Source: Apium graveolens (taxonomy: Eukaryota > Streptophyta > Magnoliopsida > Apiales > Apiaceae). Taken from it: a stretch of 64,000 nucleotides of DNA. The stretch is from contig NC_133656.1 of NCBI RefSeq assembly GCF_009905375.1, forward strand, positions 229,427,739-229,491,738, read 5' to 3'. Each line of letters begins with the position of its first letter. The first letter of the stretch is position 1. Shown one piece after another: positions 33,215-45,380 of the stretch. A model generated the notes under the pieces. It was not told the origin of the DNA, ran no database searches, and saw only the letters and a list, made by a program, of their open reading frames with translations. Made by a program: the position numbers and the translations under genes.

Positions 33215-35176
33215 TTGGCATCAGAGCTAGGTTCTGCATATAGAGATTCATATAAAAAATTTCAGATTTTTTAATGCATGTATGGATTTATTATAATTTT
33301 TTGCAAATTTATTTGGATTTAATTATGAATTAATTCAGAATAATTTTTGCATGAGATTTTGACTACTGATCTGGGTTCTACAAGTGTTGCAGATCATCTA
33401 GATATTTTTTTCATAATTTTGTGATGTGTAGATTATTTGTTATGAATTTTTTAAAATTGTTTTAATTAAAATTCATAAAATAATTATGCATGTGAATAAT
33501 TATGATTAAAATTTGCACAAGGACCCATGACTGATCTGGTATTTTTCTGCTACTCCCTGATTTGAGAAATCATATTATTTTGATTTTTATTAATTTATTA
33601 ATTAAATGTTAATTAATTTATTAATAATAAAATTAAAATAATAAATTAATAAGGAGTTATTAAGGGAGGGAGTAAAAGGAAAGGGGGTTACAATTTTTTT
33701 TTTGTAACAGCCGGATGGAAGCAGACAGGTCACGATAGGAAAAAAAATAAAAAAATTTGCAAAACCTGCTATCGGCTGCTGCAGGCGCGTGCAGCGCACG
33801 CGGGGCGGGGGGGTGTGTTGCGCATTCCGTGAATGCGTTACACACTGTTGCGCATTTACGGAATGCGTTACACGCGTAAATGGCTCAACAGTGTTGTAAT
33901 GCATTACGTACATGCGTTACAGCCCGTATGTTCTCATTAAATTTGATTTTTTGGGAGTTTCGTGACTCCGTTCTGGGCGTGCAATATATCGTTGGATTCG
34001 TTTTTCCGAGACGGATCTAATGGAGTGGTCAAATATTTTTTATATAAAAGTTTTGAACTGTTTATATTCCTGAAAGTGTTTTAAAGCATGTTTTAATTAT
34101 TTTAATTGCTTTTAAATGCTATAATAAATCCATACATCATTATATCAATGTGTGACATGATATTACTTGCATGATTACTTGTTTATTTATTTTTATATAT
34201 GAGATATATGCCTGTGTTTACCATGCGATGATAGATTTAGGTGAACTTAAATCAATATAAGGCGTGGTCTAGAAAATCTAGAATATGAATCGTTTCTTAC
34301 CTTGTCAATAATATTATAAATAGAATCATGAGATTCTTGTGTTTATGAAACACGTAATTAAATATGAATTTTCAATTTTGAGAGAAAGGATGATTCTGTC
34401 AACAACAGATTTCTATCTATAAGAAAGGGTTATTAAATGACGCCTCTTGACAATGCTCCACTCGATCTGGGAATCATCTGATTATCGATTATTGATTTGA
34501 AATATTTAGTTTAAAAGGAAGAATCTCTTTATAATATGATTATGATTGTAACGTAATATAATCCCTCTAAAATTAAATAATATCAAGTAGTAATTGGCCA
34601 ATGACACAACGGGCTTGTGTCAGTCATAGCCTTCCAACATGATAGAAAGTGGTTCTTATTTTTAAATTATTGTGGTTTCGTGCTACATCCGAGGGCTTTG
34701 ATTTTGAAATAAGAAATACTTGTCTATTACATAGAGATGTGTACATTGAATTAGAATCTAAAGGTCGTTACGTGCCACAGCCGTGGGCCGTTGGAGACTG
34801 ATTCAATTGTATGGAATGTAGGGTTAGACTTGACTTAGAATATTGAGTTTGTCGTGCCACATCCGTGACTCAAGTATTCAAGAGGCTAAAGTTTGATTAG
34901 GGAATAACATAAGATGTAATTGACAAGAGTTGTCTGCCTATTGAACATTACATGGCGTTTCGTGCCACAGCCGAGGTTGTGTGATGGAATGTAGGATCCC
35001 TATTCCCACTAGCATTATGAATGCCTAATTTTCACTTAGGGGGTTGTATAAATTAGATAAACTAGTGGGAGCCACTTATGAATAAAGACCCGATTCATAT
35101 AGTGTTTATGAAATGAAATTGAATATTTGTTAAGTGTTGTTATGTGTTTATCATTTACAGATTTATTATATTCGTT
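33215..35176 (+). other. E5 untranslated leader
   Basis: About 1.96 kb between primer site and gag with no coding frame. It holds a GC-rich repeat cluster (33780-33925) with three copies of a near-palindromic TGTTGCGCATT...GCGTTACA, and four copies of CGTGCCACAGCCG-like words near 34679, 34771, 34853 and 34961. Packaging and dimerisation signals usually lie in this leader; a link is inference. Confidence 0.7.
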
Positions 35177-36445
35177 ATGTCTTCTGCACTATCACTCCGG
35201 AGTATACTAGATGCTCACAAGTTGACTGGTCCTAATTTTCCTGACTGGCTTCGAAACTTGAGAATTGTTCTCAGGGTTGAGAAGCTGGAATATGTGTTTG
35301 ACTCACCTAAGCCTACTGAACCTGCTAACGATGCATATAATGATGAACATGTTGTGTATCGCAAGTGGATAGATGATGCAAATGTTGCTCAATGCATCAT
35401 GCTAGCTTCCATGAACATTGAGCTACAGAAGCAGGATGAGCATATGGATGCTCACACTATCCTTATGCATCTACAAGAGTTGTATGATGTGGCAGGGAGG
35501 ACAGCTCGATATGAGATATCGAAGGAGCTGTTCGGTTGTAGGATGTCTGAGGGATCATCCGTGAATGACCATGTACTTAAGATGATCAATTTGATTGAAC
35601 GTCTTGGACAACTTGGTTTTGCCATGGATGGGGAGCTGAGCCAAGACTTGGTCTTGCAATCACTTTCGGGTTCATTTTCGCAGTTTGTTCTGAACTTTCA
35701 CATGAATAAGCTGGATGTCAGCCTGGCTGAACTCCACAACATGTTGAAGACTGCGGAATCGAATTTCCCCCCTAAGAAGAGTTCTGTTCTTCTAATTGGT
35801 GAAGGTTCCAATCCTAAGAAAAGGAAAAGGAACCCTTCCAAGAAGAAAAAAGTAGGTGAAGAAAAGCCGGTTCCACCAAAAGCTGAAGACCCCAAGAGCA
35901 AAGTTGTTTGCTTTCACTGTAACAAGGTGGGGCACTGGAAGAGGAACTACAAGGTTTACCTTGCAGAATTGAAGGAGAAGAAGGGTAGTGAGACTACCGA
36001 TTCTGATTCAGGTATGTTCATGATAGAAGTGAATATGTCATTAAATCAAATTTCTACTTGGGTATTAGATACCGCCTGTGGTTCTCATATCTGCAATTTG
36101 TTGCAGGGACTAAGGAGAAGTAGGACTCTTGAGGAAGATGAGGTGATTCTACTGATGGGAAATGGAGCAAGAGTTGCTGCTAAAGATGTAGAATTATTTC
36201 ATTTACATATGCCTACAGGCAAGACTGTTGTTTTAAATAATTGTTATTTTGTTCCCTCGATTGTGAGGAATATTATTTCTATTCCCATGTTAAACTTGGT
36301 TGGATTTTCATTTATTATTGAGAATAATGAATGTTCTATTCTTAGAGATAATATTTTTTATGGACCTGGTATTTTAAATAATGGTCTGTATAAATGTGAC
36401 ATAATATACTTCAGATTGAACAAACTAATAAAAGAAAAGGGATGA
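35177..36445 (+). CDS. gag: E5 Gag and start of protease, partial frame
   Basis: Starts MSSALSLRSILDAHKLTGPN; an upstream in-frame ATG at 35144 adds 11 hydrophobic residues and is less likely. The first 220 residues are copia gag of a different lineage from E1-E4. The zinc knuckle CFHCNKVGHWKRNYK has Tyr in place of the last Cys, which should weaken RNA binding. Protease follows in the same frame with WVLDTACGSHIC and later VRNIISIPML. The frame ends at EKG with a stop, just where the GAG-pre-integrase region should begin. Gag and pol are one frame here, unlike E1-E3. Confidence 0.85.
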   Translation: MSSALSLRSILDAHKLTGPNFPDWLRNLRIVLRVEKLEYVFDSPKPTEPANDAYNDEHVVYRKWIDDANVAQCIMLASMNIELQKQDEHMDAHTILMHLQELYDVAGRTARYEISKELFGCRMSEGSSVNDHVLKMINLIERLGQLGFAMDGELSQDLVLQSLSGSFSQFVLNFHMNKLDVSLAELHNMLKTAESNFPPKKSSVLLIGEGSNPKKRKRNPSKKKKVGEEKPVPPKAEDPKSKVVCFHCNKVGHWKRNYKVYLAELKEKKGSETTDSDSGMFMIEVNMSLNQISTWVLDTACGSHICNLLQGLRRSRTLEEDEVILLMGNGARVAAKDVELFHLHMPTGKTVVLNNCYFVPSIVRNIISIPMLNLVGFSFIIENNECSILRDNIFYGPGILNNGLYKCDIIYFRLNKLIKEKG

Positions 36446-37977
36446 TGAAGATCTCACTTCATTGTGGCACTGCAGTCTCCATTTAGTGGACATGGAGAGA
36501 GGGCTGCAGATTTGCTAGGATTGGTACACACAAATGTATGTGGACCAATGTCTACGCAAGCCATGGATGGATTTTCATACTTCATTACTTTCATAGATGA
36601 TAGATCTAGATTCGGATATGTGTTTGATGAAACACAAGTCTGATGCATTTGAAAAGTTCAAAGAGTATAAGTATGAAGTGGAGAAACAAACCAAAAATGG
36701 TATTATAACTCTTCGATCAGATCGAGGTGGTGAATACTTGAATGGAGAATTTCTGGATTATCTCAAAGAAAAAGGGTATAGTTTCCCAGTGGACTCCTCC
36801 AGATTGGTATCTGAAAGGAGAAATCGAACTTTGTTAGACATGGTTCGGTCCATGATGAGCTATACGAATCTTCCAGTATTCCTATGGGGTTACGCATTGG
36901 AAACCTCAGCATATTTACTGAATAAGGTGCTTTCCAAATCTGTTCCTCAAACTCTATATGAGATATGGAAAGAAAGGAAACCGAGTCTTAAACACGTTAA
37001 GATTTGGGGATGTCCAGCTTATGTCAAGAAAGTTGACCCAGATAAGCTGGAATCTCGATCCGTAAAATGTAGTTTTGTGGGATATCCTAAAGAGATTTTT
37101 GGGTATTACTTTTACACCGATCATCGGGTGTTTGTCTTCAAACATGCTACCTTCTTGGAAAGGAGTTTATCCTTGAAGGAAACAGTGGGAGCAAAATTGA
37201 ACTTAATGAAGTTCAAGAAGCACAAACTACTACGAATCAAGTGGAAACACTTGTTCAGACTGAACAACCTTCTGTGGAACAGCCCATTCGTAGGTCAGGG
37301 AGAGTGTCTCTCCAACCTGAGAGGTATTATGGCCTTGTCATTGAGAATGACAATGAGTTGTCAATCATTGATGATGACAACCATGTGACCTATAATGAGG
37401 CTATGAGTAGTGTTGACTCAGAGAAATGGCAAAGTGCCATGAAATCTGAAATGGAATCTATGTATACGGTATACAAAAGAAAGATTAGAGCAGATGGCCA
37501 GGTGGAGACCTTTAAAGCCAGGCTTGTGGCAAAAGGATTCAAACAAAGGCAATGGATTGACTTTGATGAAACCTTTTACCTTTAGCCCTGTTAAAATCAG
37601 TTCGGATTTTGCTTGCGATTGCTGCTTACTACGACTATGAGATCTGGCAAATGGCCAGATGGTTTTCTTTCCAAGGGAAATGAAAACCTAGTGTGTAAGC
37701 TGCTGCGAACCATATGTGGTTTAAAGCAAGCTTCTCGTAGATGGAACATCCGTTTTGATGAGACAATCAAAAAGTTTGGTTTTATAAAAAATGTAGATGA
37801 ACCATGTGTCTACAAAAGGGTTAGTGGGAGCGCGGTAACATTTCTTGTATTGTATTGAAAGAGAGTTGACATACATAACAATATAGCAGACCCACTCACA
37901 AAGCCACTTTCTAAAAGTCACTTTGATCGTCATAAAGACAAGATGGGTATTAGATACCAGAGTGATTGGCTTTAGTA
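36446..37977 (+). pseudogene. E5 pol remnants: integrase, RT fragments, RNase H tail
   Basis: After the gag-protease frame the sequence jumps from about TSLHCGT to SPFSGHGERAADLLGL, losing most of the GAG-pre-integrase region. Integrase continues through [28 protein letters not shown] and [16 protein letters not shown]. Reverse transcriptase is present as RLVAKGFKQRQWIDFDETF and ICGLKQASRRWNIRFDE, in different frames, with part missing between. After CVYKRVSGSAVTFLVLY the YVDD centre and most of RNase H are gone; only the C-terminal HNNIADPLTKPLSKSHFD remains. Confidence 0.85.
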
Positions 37978-37989
37978 CAAGTGGGAGAT

Positions 37990-39599
37990 TCAAAGAGATA
38001 TGTCCTAAGTCCAATCACGTATGAGGATTTAGGAATAACTTTTATGTAATCTGTTTTGATTTCATTGATATTAATAAAAGACTTGTTTTATTTTTTATTA
38101 CGGGCTATATCTATTTAAGTGTTTAAATAAGATATACCATAGTTTAGAGTAAAGCTTTTTATGGATTATGATGAGATCATAATAGTGAGACCTAAAAGAT
38201 GATAACTCTAAACTTAAATAGTTCCTGGTCATAGGATTACTAACTGGTAGTTAATAATCCGCAAAGATTGGTACATACTATGCTTGCTCCCTTCAGGAGG
38301 ATGTCTGTTCTCATAGGCATTTGTGTGGTGACACTATAGCTAGTATGTAGGTGCTTATTATAGAATAAGTTCACTGAACATGACTCGCACAGTTGAACAA
38401 CTGATGGAGTTCACTCACGTGTCAGCAGTTGTTCACATAGTGATAGTTGTACAAGTATCCTTAGACTTGAGGTCATCATAGTCATCTTGTGTACACTGAA
38501 CTATGCTTTGGTTTAGTTCTTAGTCTCCAGGGACAATTATTAGGGCTCTACTGGGTATAGGAATTTGTACACGAAGATAGTGTATGATCAATAAAGGATC
38601 TACCCCTTCCAGTGAAGGAAGAGAATGTTCAAAGCTGATCCACTTATGCTAGTTCAGGGATCTCTGTCCAGAGTGAATGAAATTAGAAAAGAGTTTCTAA
38701 TTTACATAGAACTGGGCATAGTGAATGGGAAAGCAAATGATTAAATTAGATAGGCTTGACACAAGATCCATGTCTTGTATTTAATCAGGACAATGGTGGG
38801 TAGAAGGAGTTAATTGTACGGTAACTATTCACTGACAGGTTCTTGGTATTCTAAGCAGTGAATTCATATTATCCTGATAGTCGCGATATGTTGAGAAGCA
38901 TCACTCACGATGTAGAATAAATATAATTAATCAGTTAATTATATTTAGTGAATTTTAATATTCATATAAATAATTAATAAAAAGTTTATTATTATTTATT
39001 TCTACTACCGGCATAATATTGAACCTACAGGGTCACACCATAAAAGAATATTTCCTTTGATGAATAATGAGAGAGAGAATTATTTTTCTAAATAGTTAAG
39101 AAAAAAAATAATGATTAAAATAGTTTTAATTATTATTAAAGCATTTTATGAAGATAAAATGTGGGGGTTAAAATATATAAAGATATATTATAAAATCCTA
39201 GGAGAGTCCTATAAATAGAATGAGATGGATGGCTCATTTGACAATAAGACACACAATTTTGGTTTTGTGAAAACCCTAGCCTCCATCTTCTTCTTCTCTC
39301 TCTCTCTCTCTCCCAAAACTCCATTTTTATAAAAGCTTTGTTTTATAAAAAGGTTCATCGAAGAGGATCGTTCTTGGTGGATACCAGTAGAGTGCTTCAC
39401 ACACTGAAGAGCAACTGCTAGCACCGGCTGGCATAGAAGTATCTTGCGCGGGCGTCTCCAATTTCATAAAGCTTCGATTCACGAGGTATGATTTCGATTC
39501 CTCAGTTTTTCCCTTTTATATGTTTTTCTATATGTGCGGTATATGGTTTTTACGGAATAATTGTTATTTCTCGATTCCGCTCATCCGTAAATTCCATCA
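37990..39599 (+). repeat. E5 3' LTR, 1610 bp
   Basis: Close copy of 31639-33214. Its first bases read TCAAAG instead of TGAAAG, and it has about 32 extra GC-rich bases after GCTAGCAC near 39425 (CGGCTGGCATAG... GGCGTC) that the 5' LTR lacks. Confidence 0.92.
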
Positions 39600-39604
39600 G
39601 GTAC

Positions 39605-40479
39605 GGGCTGATCACCCGTATTATTATTATTGAAAGTTAAAGTAGTCCAATCAAGGGTTCCATATCATTTAATAAAGAGAAATTGAATTCTTTATTCAGT
39701 AACTGATTCTTTGTAAATGAAATGGTTTATAATGCTTCGAAATGAGTTAAATGTGTTATCGTTTAGCATACAGCTTTGATAACCCTAATTTTTATCTTGA
39801 TATTGTTATTAATCATATAATTGATTCCCAGAGTTGAATAGATTCTTGCTTTCCACTTGAAAGGTCCTTTGAGATCCTGTTAATGATTTGTGATGAATGT
39901 CGGCTTTCACCCTATCTTGAGCTTTAAATCCTGAAATCCCAAATCTTTCTTCATAACCCTTTCATAGCCCAAAGACAGAAATCTGCCACCTAGAGATGTT
40001 AAAGTAGAATGCCTTAAAAGCAGTAATGGTATATTGTTGATATTGTATCGTAGAACTGTCATATAGTTACTTGTTGAGTTTTATACTCATATATTTTGCT
40101 TTGATCTAACCATGGCAGTTAAGCAAGTGGATGGCCAGACTTAGGCGCACTGTTCGTAAGATCGTACCTGGTGTCCCCTACCGTGTTGTAGGCTTCCAGA
40201 TGCCAGAGCAGGTAGTACAGGTTATGTGTGAGCAAGCGCTTAGTCGGACAGTTTGTAAAGATACAATGGGTTACCTGTCGGTTCCCAGTCAGAATCGATT
40301 GTGTAAATTAAATATTATTTTGGGTTGTAATGTATATATTATGGTTGGTAGATGTAATCTTGTCTCAAACTTTATCCTGTTAGATCCTGTTATTAGTTAA
40401 TCGGGGTTTATGCTTATTTATTGATAGTTTAATGTGGTGTGGGTCCTCATTTCCTAACCCCGAAATTGAGGGCGTCACA
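39605..40479 (+). other. 3' part of inner gypsy-type LTR
   Basis: Continuation of the LTR after E5. An 89-codon frame (40131-40400) has no recognised domain and is probably chance. Ends GGGCGTCACA. Confidence 0.5.
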
Positions 40480-43400
40480 ATAAATCACCAAATTTTAATC
40501 AAATCTCCTCCATATGTATAAGCCACGTACTAAATTTGAAGCCCATCCATGAAGCTTTCAATTTTATAAAAATGTTTGAAGTTGAGGGTGAATAGTAACT
40601 CTGAAAATTACTTTTTCTGGCAATTTTTGGGAAATTTTGACATTAAATTTGTATTTTATCGTTTTTAAAAATTATTCCCCGTAATTATTATTTTGGGGCC
40701 CCAATTATTATAATTAAGGGATAAAAACACCCTTAATTTATTTTGGGGATATAATTTCAGATTTAATATAAATAGCTGGACTGTTTATTTATTTATTTAT
40801 TTTTATTTTATAAAAAAATCAGAAAAATTCATACAAAACAAGAACATTCTTGGGGTATAATCTTGTTCATCACAAAGAATTGACGATTCTGAGCTAACCA
40901 TGAAACCAAATTGGACGTTCAACCTATCAAATTGATCCCCGTAACGAGCCCGTTCTGTAGATACTAAAACCACGAATCGAGGGTAAGTATTTTACAAAAT
41001 CGATTCTGGGTGTGTTTTTGTTCTTGAAATTTTGTTTTTGATTTTGATGAATCGTTTGTTGTTCTTGATACTTGATTATGATTGCTAGAATCACAAGGAG
41101 TAATTTAAGATATATTTCAATCGATTTGGTTCAGTAATGGGTAAAAACGAATGATTGAATTTTTGGGTTTTTAATTTTCATGTTTCTGAATTTTAAAGGT
41201 TTTGGTTGTTGTTCTTGATTATGTGGATTGATTGTGTGAACTGAGAGCTTGATTTTGACACCTATATCTTCGATTTGTATTGAGAAACGATGGGGATCGT
41301 TTTTCTGACCGGAAAACCTCAAGTTCCCATTTTTTTTAATGGCTTTTGGCTGGCGAATGGGTTCCAGGCGTAGGCATACATGGATTTGCTGGTTTTTGGA
41401 CTGCAGGGATGGTTTAGAATTGTTTGGGACAAAAACCAGGAACAAACGAAGTGATCTGAGGTTAAAACGAGACTCGCCGGAGTCCGGCGAACCCGCCGGA
41501 AACTGGGTTCCTCCCAGAATCCGGGCCGCGTTCAATCCTGACCCGGAAGTTTCTTCGTGACCCGAACGGGTCCTTTACAAAACCCGGGATTGATTCCCGA
41601 AACCCTAATCCCAATCCCCATTTTCTGTTTCCCCAATTTTAATTTTAAAAACATTTTAAAAATCCTTTTTCCTATTTTCTAAAAATCATTTTATCTATTT
41701 CTAAAAATCATTTAATAATTATTTTAAATTCTAAAAATTATTTTCTTAATTATTTTTAAATTCCTAAAATTATTTTCTTTAATTATTTTAAAAAATACCA
41801 TTTGATTTAATTATTTATAATTCATTTTAGTTAATTATTTATGAATTTAATTAATTGGTTAAAAATTAATTAATCAATTAATTTTATTTATAAATATTTA
41901 AATAAATGTAAATTATTTATAATTAATTCAAATAATTCCTAAAAATTATTTTTAGACTTTTAAAAATTATATTTTGGTATTTAAAAATCAATTAATATTA
42001 TTATTAATTGATTTAATTCTATTTATTTCTTATTTTATTCATAATAATTAAACCGTTCGTCCGTTTAATACAAAACGAAGGCGTACAGACTCAGAAAAAT
42101 ATTGCGCTTTCAATAAGAATACTTTTGATTCCTAATTTCTTTTGTATTGCAATGTCAATTGATTTGTGTGTCAGTTTGAGTCAGTATCTGATTGGTAAAT
42201 ATTATTAATGACCTGATTTTCATTCTGAACGCACTGAGACATATCCTTTGACGACCTGACTTAGGTATTACCTGAATTATGTGATTATGTGTTATACGAA
42301 TGCCATGATTACGTGCTATGTGATATACATGCTATCTTTTTACAGCTTAAAATGCCATGCTTAATTATAAACGATCGGATAGATGTCAAGACGTATAGTT
42401 ACGTCGATTGAGTTTGGTTTTGTCAATTAAGATAGTTCATTTGTTTATAGAATCGAGTAGTAAGGAGTGTGGTCAAGTGTTGGACGGAGATAATAGCCAG
42501 CAGCTATAAGCAGAATTATAGTAAGAGATTATCGAGCATACCAGGCAAGTACCCTAACTTCACTTATCGTTCAAGTGACGTTTATTTAGAATCATATTAT
42601 ACAATTATTTATATCATCACATATCATTCAAGTGATATTGACTCTGAATTTATTCTTTCAATTTCTCTACTATTATAAGTTCAGAATAGTTAAATATTTT
42701 AAATTTCGCTACAACTTACTCTATACAGTGAAGCTTTGAATTGAGATTAGCGAATAACTAATTGTTCAGGTTATTTCGCCATTGGTTGTTGAGATAACTC
42801 CGGGCCATGAGAAATGGGGGATTATGTGGTTAAGGATGTCATTTGATTCGACTCCTTTGACGGAAAATTATTTTTATGGGTTGGATGGTTGCGTAAGAGG
42901 CCGTGGCGGTAGTCCAGCGTGAGCTATGTGTTATACAGGATATAACACCTTGCTATGCCGATATGTGCCTTGGGTACCTTTTGTTTAGTTGGATATGCTT
43001 CGGCATACCGGTGTTGCTCCGCGGATGATCACCGGTGGCAACACACCGTCGTTCGAGGATTCCAATCCCAAAATAAAATATATTGCAAATGTTGTTTATT
43101 ATCAAATATATATCAGTTTTGATATTGTTCAGGTATTGTGGTATGGTTTTGTTCATCAGATATATTATTGTTGTTGTTCTAAATCATATGCAAATTACTG
43201 CTTGCTGAGCATTTCTTTCGCTCATACTTGTTTCATATTCTGATTCTTTCAGCTAGGCCAGGGCAAGATTAAGTTTTAGGTCTGACCAGATGTTGTGTGC
43301 TAGTAGATAGTTTGGGGTGTTCCGGATAGACAGTTTGGGACGCTTAACTAGTCTAGAGGTTTGTAATAAAATTTTGAATAATTTGTAAAACTAACTAGAC

Positions 43401-43576
43401 TTATGGTTTGTAATAACAGTTGGTTTGTATTAGTGCATGTTCTGTACTATAAGTTGTGATCGATCCAGTTGCATGTAAGGGGTCATATTTATTATATTAT
43501 TCCGTTGTGATTATTTTATTATAGTTTATTAGCTAGTGACCCCCAAATCTAGACCCCGAGTTTGGAGGGCGTCACA
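40480..43576 (+). other. 3' part of outer gypsy-type LTR
   Basis: AT-rich, with very low-complexity AATTA/TTTAAA DNA at 41630-42050. CCAGGCAAGTACCCTAACTT at 42541 resembles TCAGGCAAGTAACTCTGCTT at 31009 in the inner LTR, which supports related families. Ends CCGAGTTTGGAGGGCGTCACA. No gene seen; the 134-codon minus frame at 41131-41535 has no recognised domain. Confidence 0.45.
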
Positions 43577-45380
43577 TCGAATATCAAAAAGTGTAAAGTA
43601 TTACACTTAATAGTAAAATAAGTCATTGATGGGATTAGGAATACTTATTAAGATTATGATATTTGTTGATTAGAAAACTCGGAACGAGTGTAAGTCGGAA
43701 ACGTATCTTGGACTTCAGACAAGTTTTCAAACCCTACCTTTTAAGAACTATTGTGTTGTGATTGTTTTTAAATACTGCAATATATGCATGATAAATGTTT
43801 TACGGTGATTTTAAAATTGTTATATATTGAATCATGAGATATGATAATTTTGGTATAGTAAAAAATTACCGGATTTGAAATGATATATTTAGACCAAGAG
43901 TCGGTCGATTTAATTTTACAAAAACCCGGAAGTATTCCGGAGGTATTTATATTTGAGAAATGTTAACGCTAGAGAGTAGCGTGACATATATATGGTAGAC
44001 CTAGAGTCGGTCGGTATGTATTATTTAAAAATCTGGAAGTATTTCAGAGATGTTATGGATAAGTAAAATCTGTAGCTATTTTATTCCAAGGGACTCGATA
44101 TCCTCTTTCGAAATATTAATATCTCGAATTTACTTAAAACGATTTGCAAAGATCGTATTCTCTCAACTGTATTTAATTACTCCATCAATGAATAGAATTT
44201 TAGATATTCATTTAAATAGGAGAAGTATTCTCCAATGATTATTTTATTTTAAATTCAATTATTTAATATTATTATAAATCAATTTAAATTCTTAAACATA
44301 AATTAGTTGAGAAATATTATTTTAAATATTCTTTTAAAATAGAATTATTTGAGGTTTAATTATTTAATAATAATTATTTAATCATTAAATATTTATTAAA
44401 TGATTTAATATGATTTAAAAAATCATAAAACCTATTTTAAAATATTTTTTAAGTTTCAGAAAATCATACTAATACTTTCGGACTGTCGAAAAATATTATC
44501 TCGACACAAATTAAATATTTTGACTATAGTGTCAAAAGAAGCTCCCCCTTAAATACTTATTTGTTGACAACGGTCAACTCACATTATCTTAGTACTTCCC
44601 ACGAAAATTCTCGGAAGTACATATATATACTAGCAACATGAGTCGTGCCTATCAATAAGCTAAACGCTTTGGGAACTCGAGGAGTACGAGTTCCTGAGAT
44701 ATGATAGGTTTCTTAAAGGACAAAGGTTTGGATAGAGATCCAGTGCTTCGTGTACTGGAGAGACTGCTACTTTAAATCCTGTATGCGAAGGTGCCATATG
44801 TACTAAAGAACATACGAAGTATGCAAAATATACCCGGGAGAAAGGGGAAGCATATAAAGCTCGAATGCGGTTAGGTTGACAACCGGGAGTAAGGAAGTCG
44901 TTCTTCTACATGTAGAGAACAATAATAATATTCAGTTGTACGACTGATAATCGTAAAATAAGGGCTCCGGTGAATGTCCTATTCTTCCAATTGGAATTGA
45001 TATGCAATACCGTAACCCAAGCCTAGGTGATGGGTTTACTTGAAAGGTATTCGCAGAATTATTAAGTCAATCAAAGACATGGTTTCGAAAATGTGTTTAT
45101 CACCAGGAATACTACTTTTAAATAAATATATATATATATCTTTATACGGATTAGTATAATTTCTTTAACAGTCTTTTTATAATGTTGATTATTATGGTTG
45201 AGCATTATTGCTCACTCTTGCTTTCTTTTAAATGTCATAACACAACAGATTACCAGTATACCGGTGTGAGACTTAGTCGCTTGCAATCGTGGGGAGATTC
45301 CCTTACAGCTTTGTCCCATGTGGACCAGAGACCAGAGTATTCAAATAGGTATAAGATAGTAGTAATTATTGTGACTTCAT
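43577..45380 (+). other. Unassigned DNA, probably a third gypsy-type LTR fragment
   Basis: No gene. Words such as ACCTAGAGTCGGTCGGT, GGAAGTATTCCGGAGG and GCTCACTCTTGCTTTCTTTTAAATG resemble the style of long gypsy LTRs nearby, but ends are missing. E3 begins right after TTCAT (45376-45380). Confidence 0.35.

Larger units (their letters stand above)
31639..39599 (+). mobile_element. E5: decayed Ty1/copia element with two LTRs
   Basis: LTRs at 31639-33214 and 37990-39599, flanked by a perfect 5-bp duplication GGTAC (31634-31638 and 39600-39604). Primer site TGGCATCAGAGC (33216-33227) has one mismatch to the tRNA-Met type; polypurine tract AAGTGGGAGAT (37979-37989). Gag is nearly intact, but pol has large internal deletions that remove the GAG-pre-integrase zinc motif and the reverse transcriptase active site, so it cannot move on its own. 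LTRs differ at a dozen or more sites, so the insertion is older than E2. Confidence 0.93.
28667..40479 (+). repeat. Inner long gypsy-type solo LTR, split by E5
   Basis: Begins TGTAACGACTGAGAATTTCG and ends GAAATTGAGGGCGTCACA. Flanks ACAAA (28662-28666) and ATAAA (40480-40484) fit a 5-bp target duplication with one change. Without E5 and its duplication it is about 3.85 kb. No gag or pol is seen inside apart from E5; small frames such as 40131-40400 and 29547-29795 have no recognisable domain. An AAT tract lies at about 29063-29088 and a CT tract at about 29671-29690. Confidence 0.65.
27890..43576 (+). repeat. Outer long gypsy-type LTR, split by nested insertions
   Basis: Left end TGTAATAACCC, right end GGAGGGCGTCACA. 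Removing the inner nest (28667-40484) leaves about 3.87 kb, nearly the length of the inner LTR, and the right ends are alike. The flanks (CATGG and TCGAA) do not form a target duplication, and the gag relic does not resume on the right, so either this is a rearranged element or the two ends belong to different LTRs. Assignment to a Tekay/Del-like gypsy is from terminal sequence style only. Confidence 0.5.

Noticed and set aside
33602..33913. 103-codon minus-strand ORF in the E5 leader
   Set aside because: Antisense to the leader and made of its GC-rich repeats; no sign of protein selection.
41131..41535. 134-codon minus-strand ORF
   Set aside because: Lies in LTR-like DNA, opposite its strand, and has no recognisable domain.
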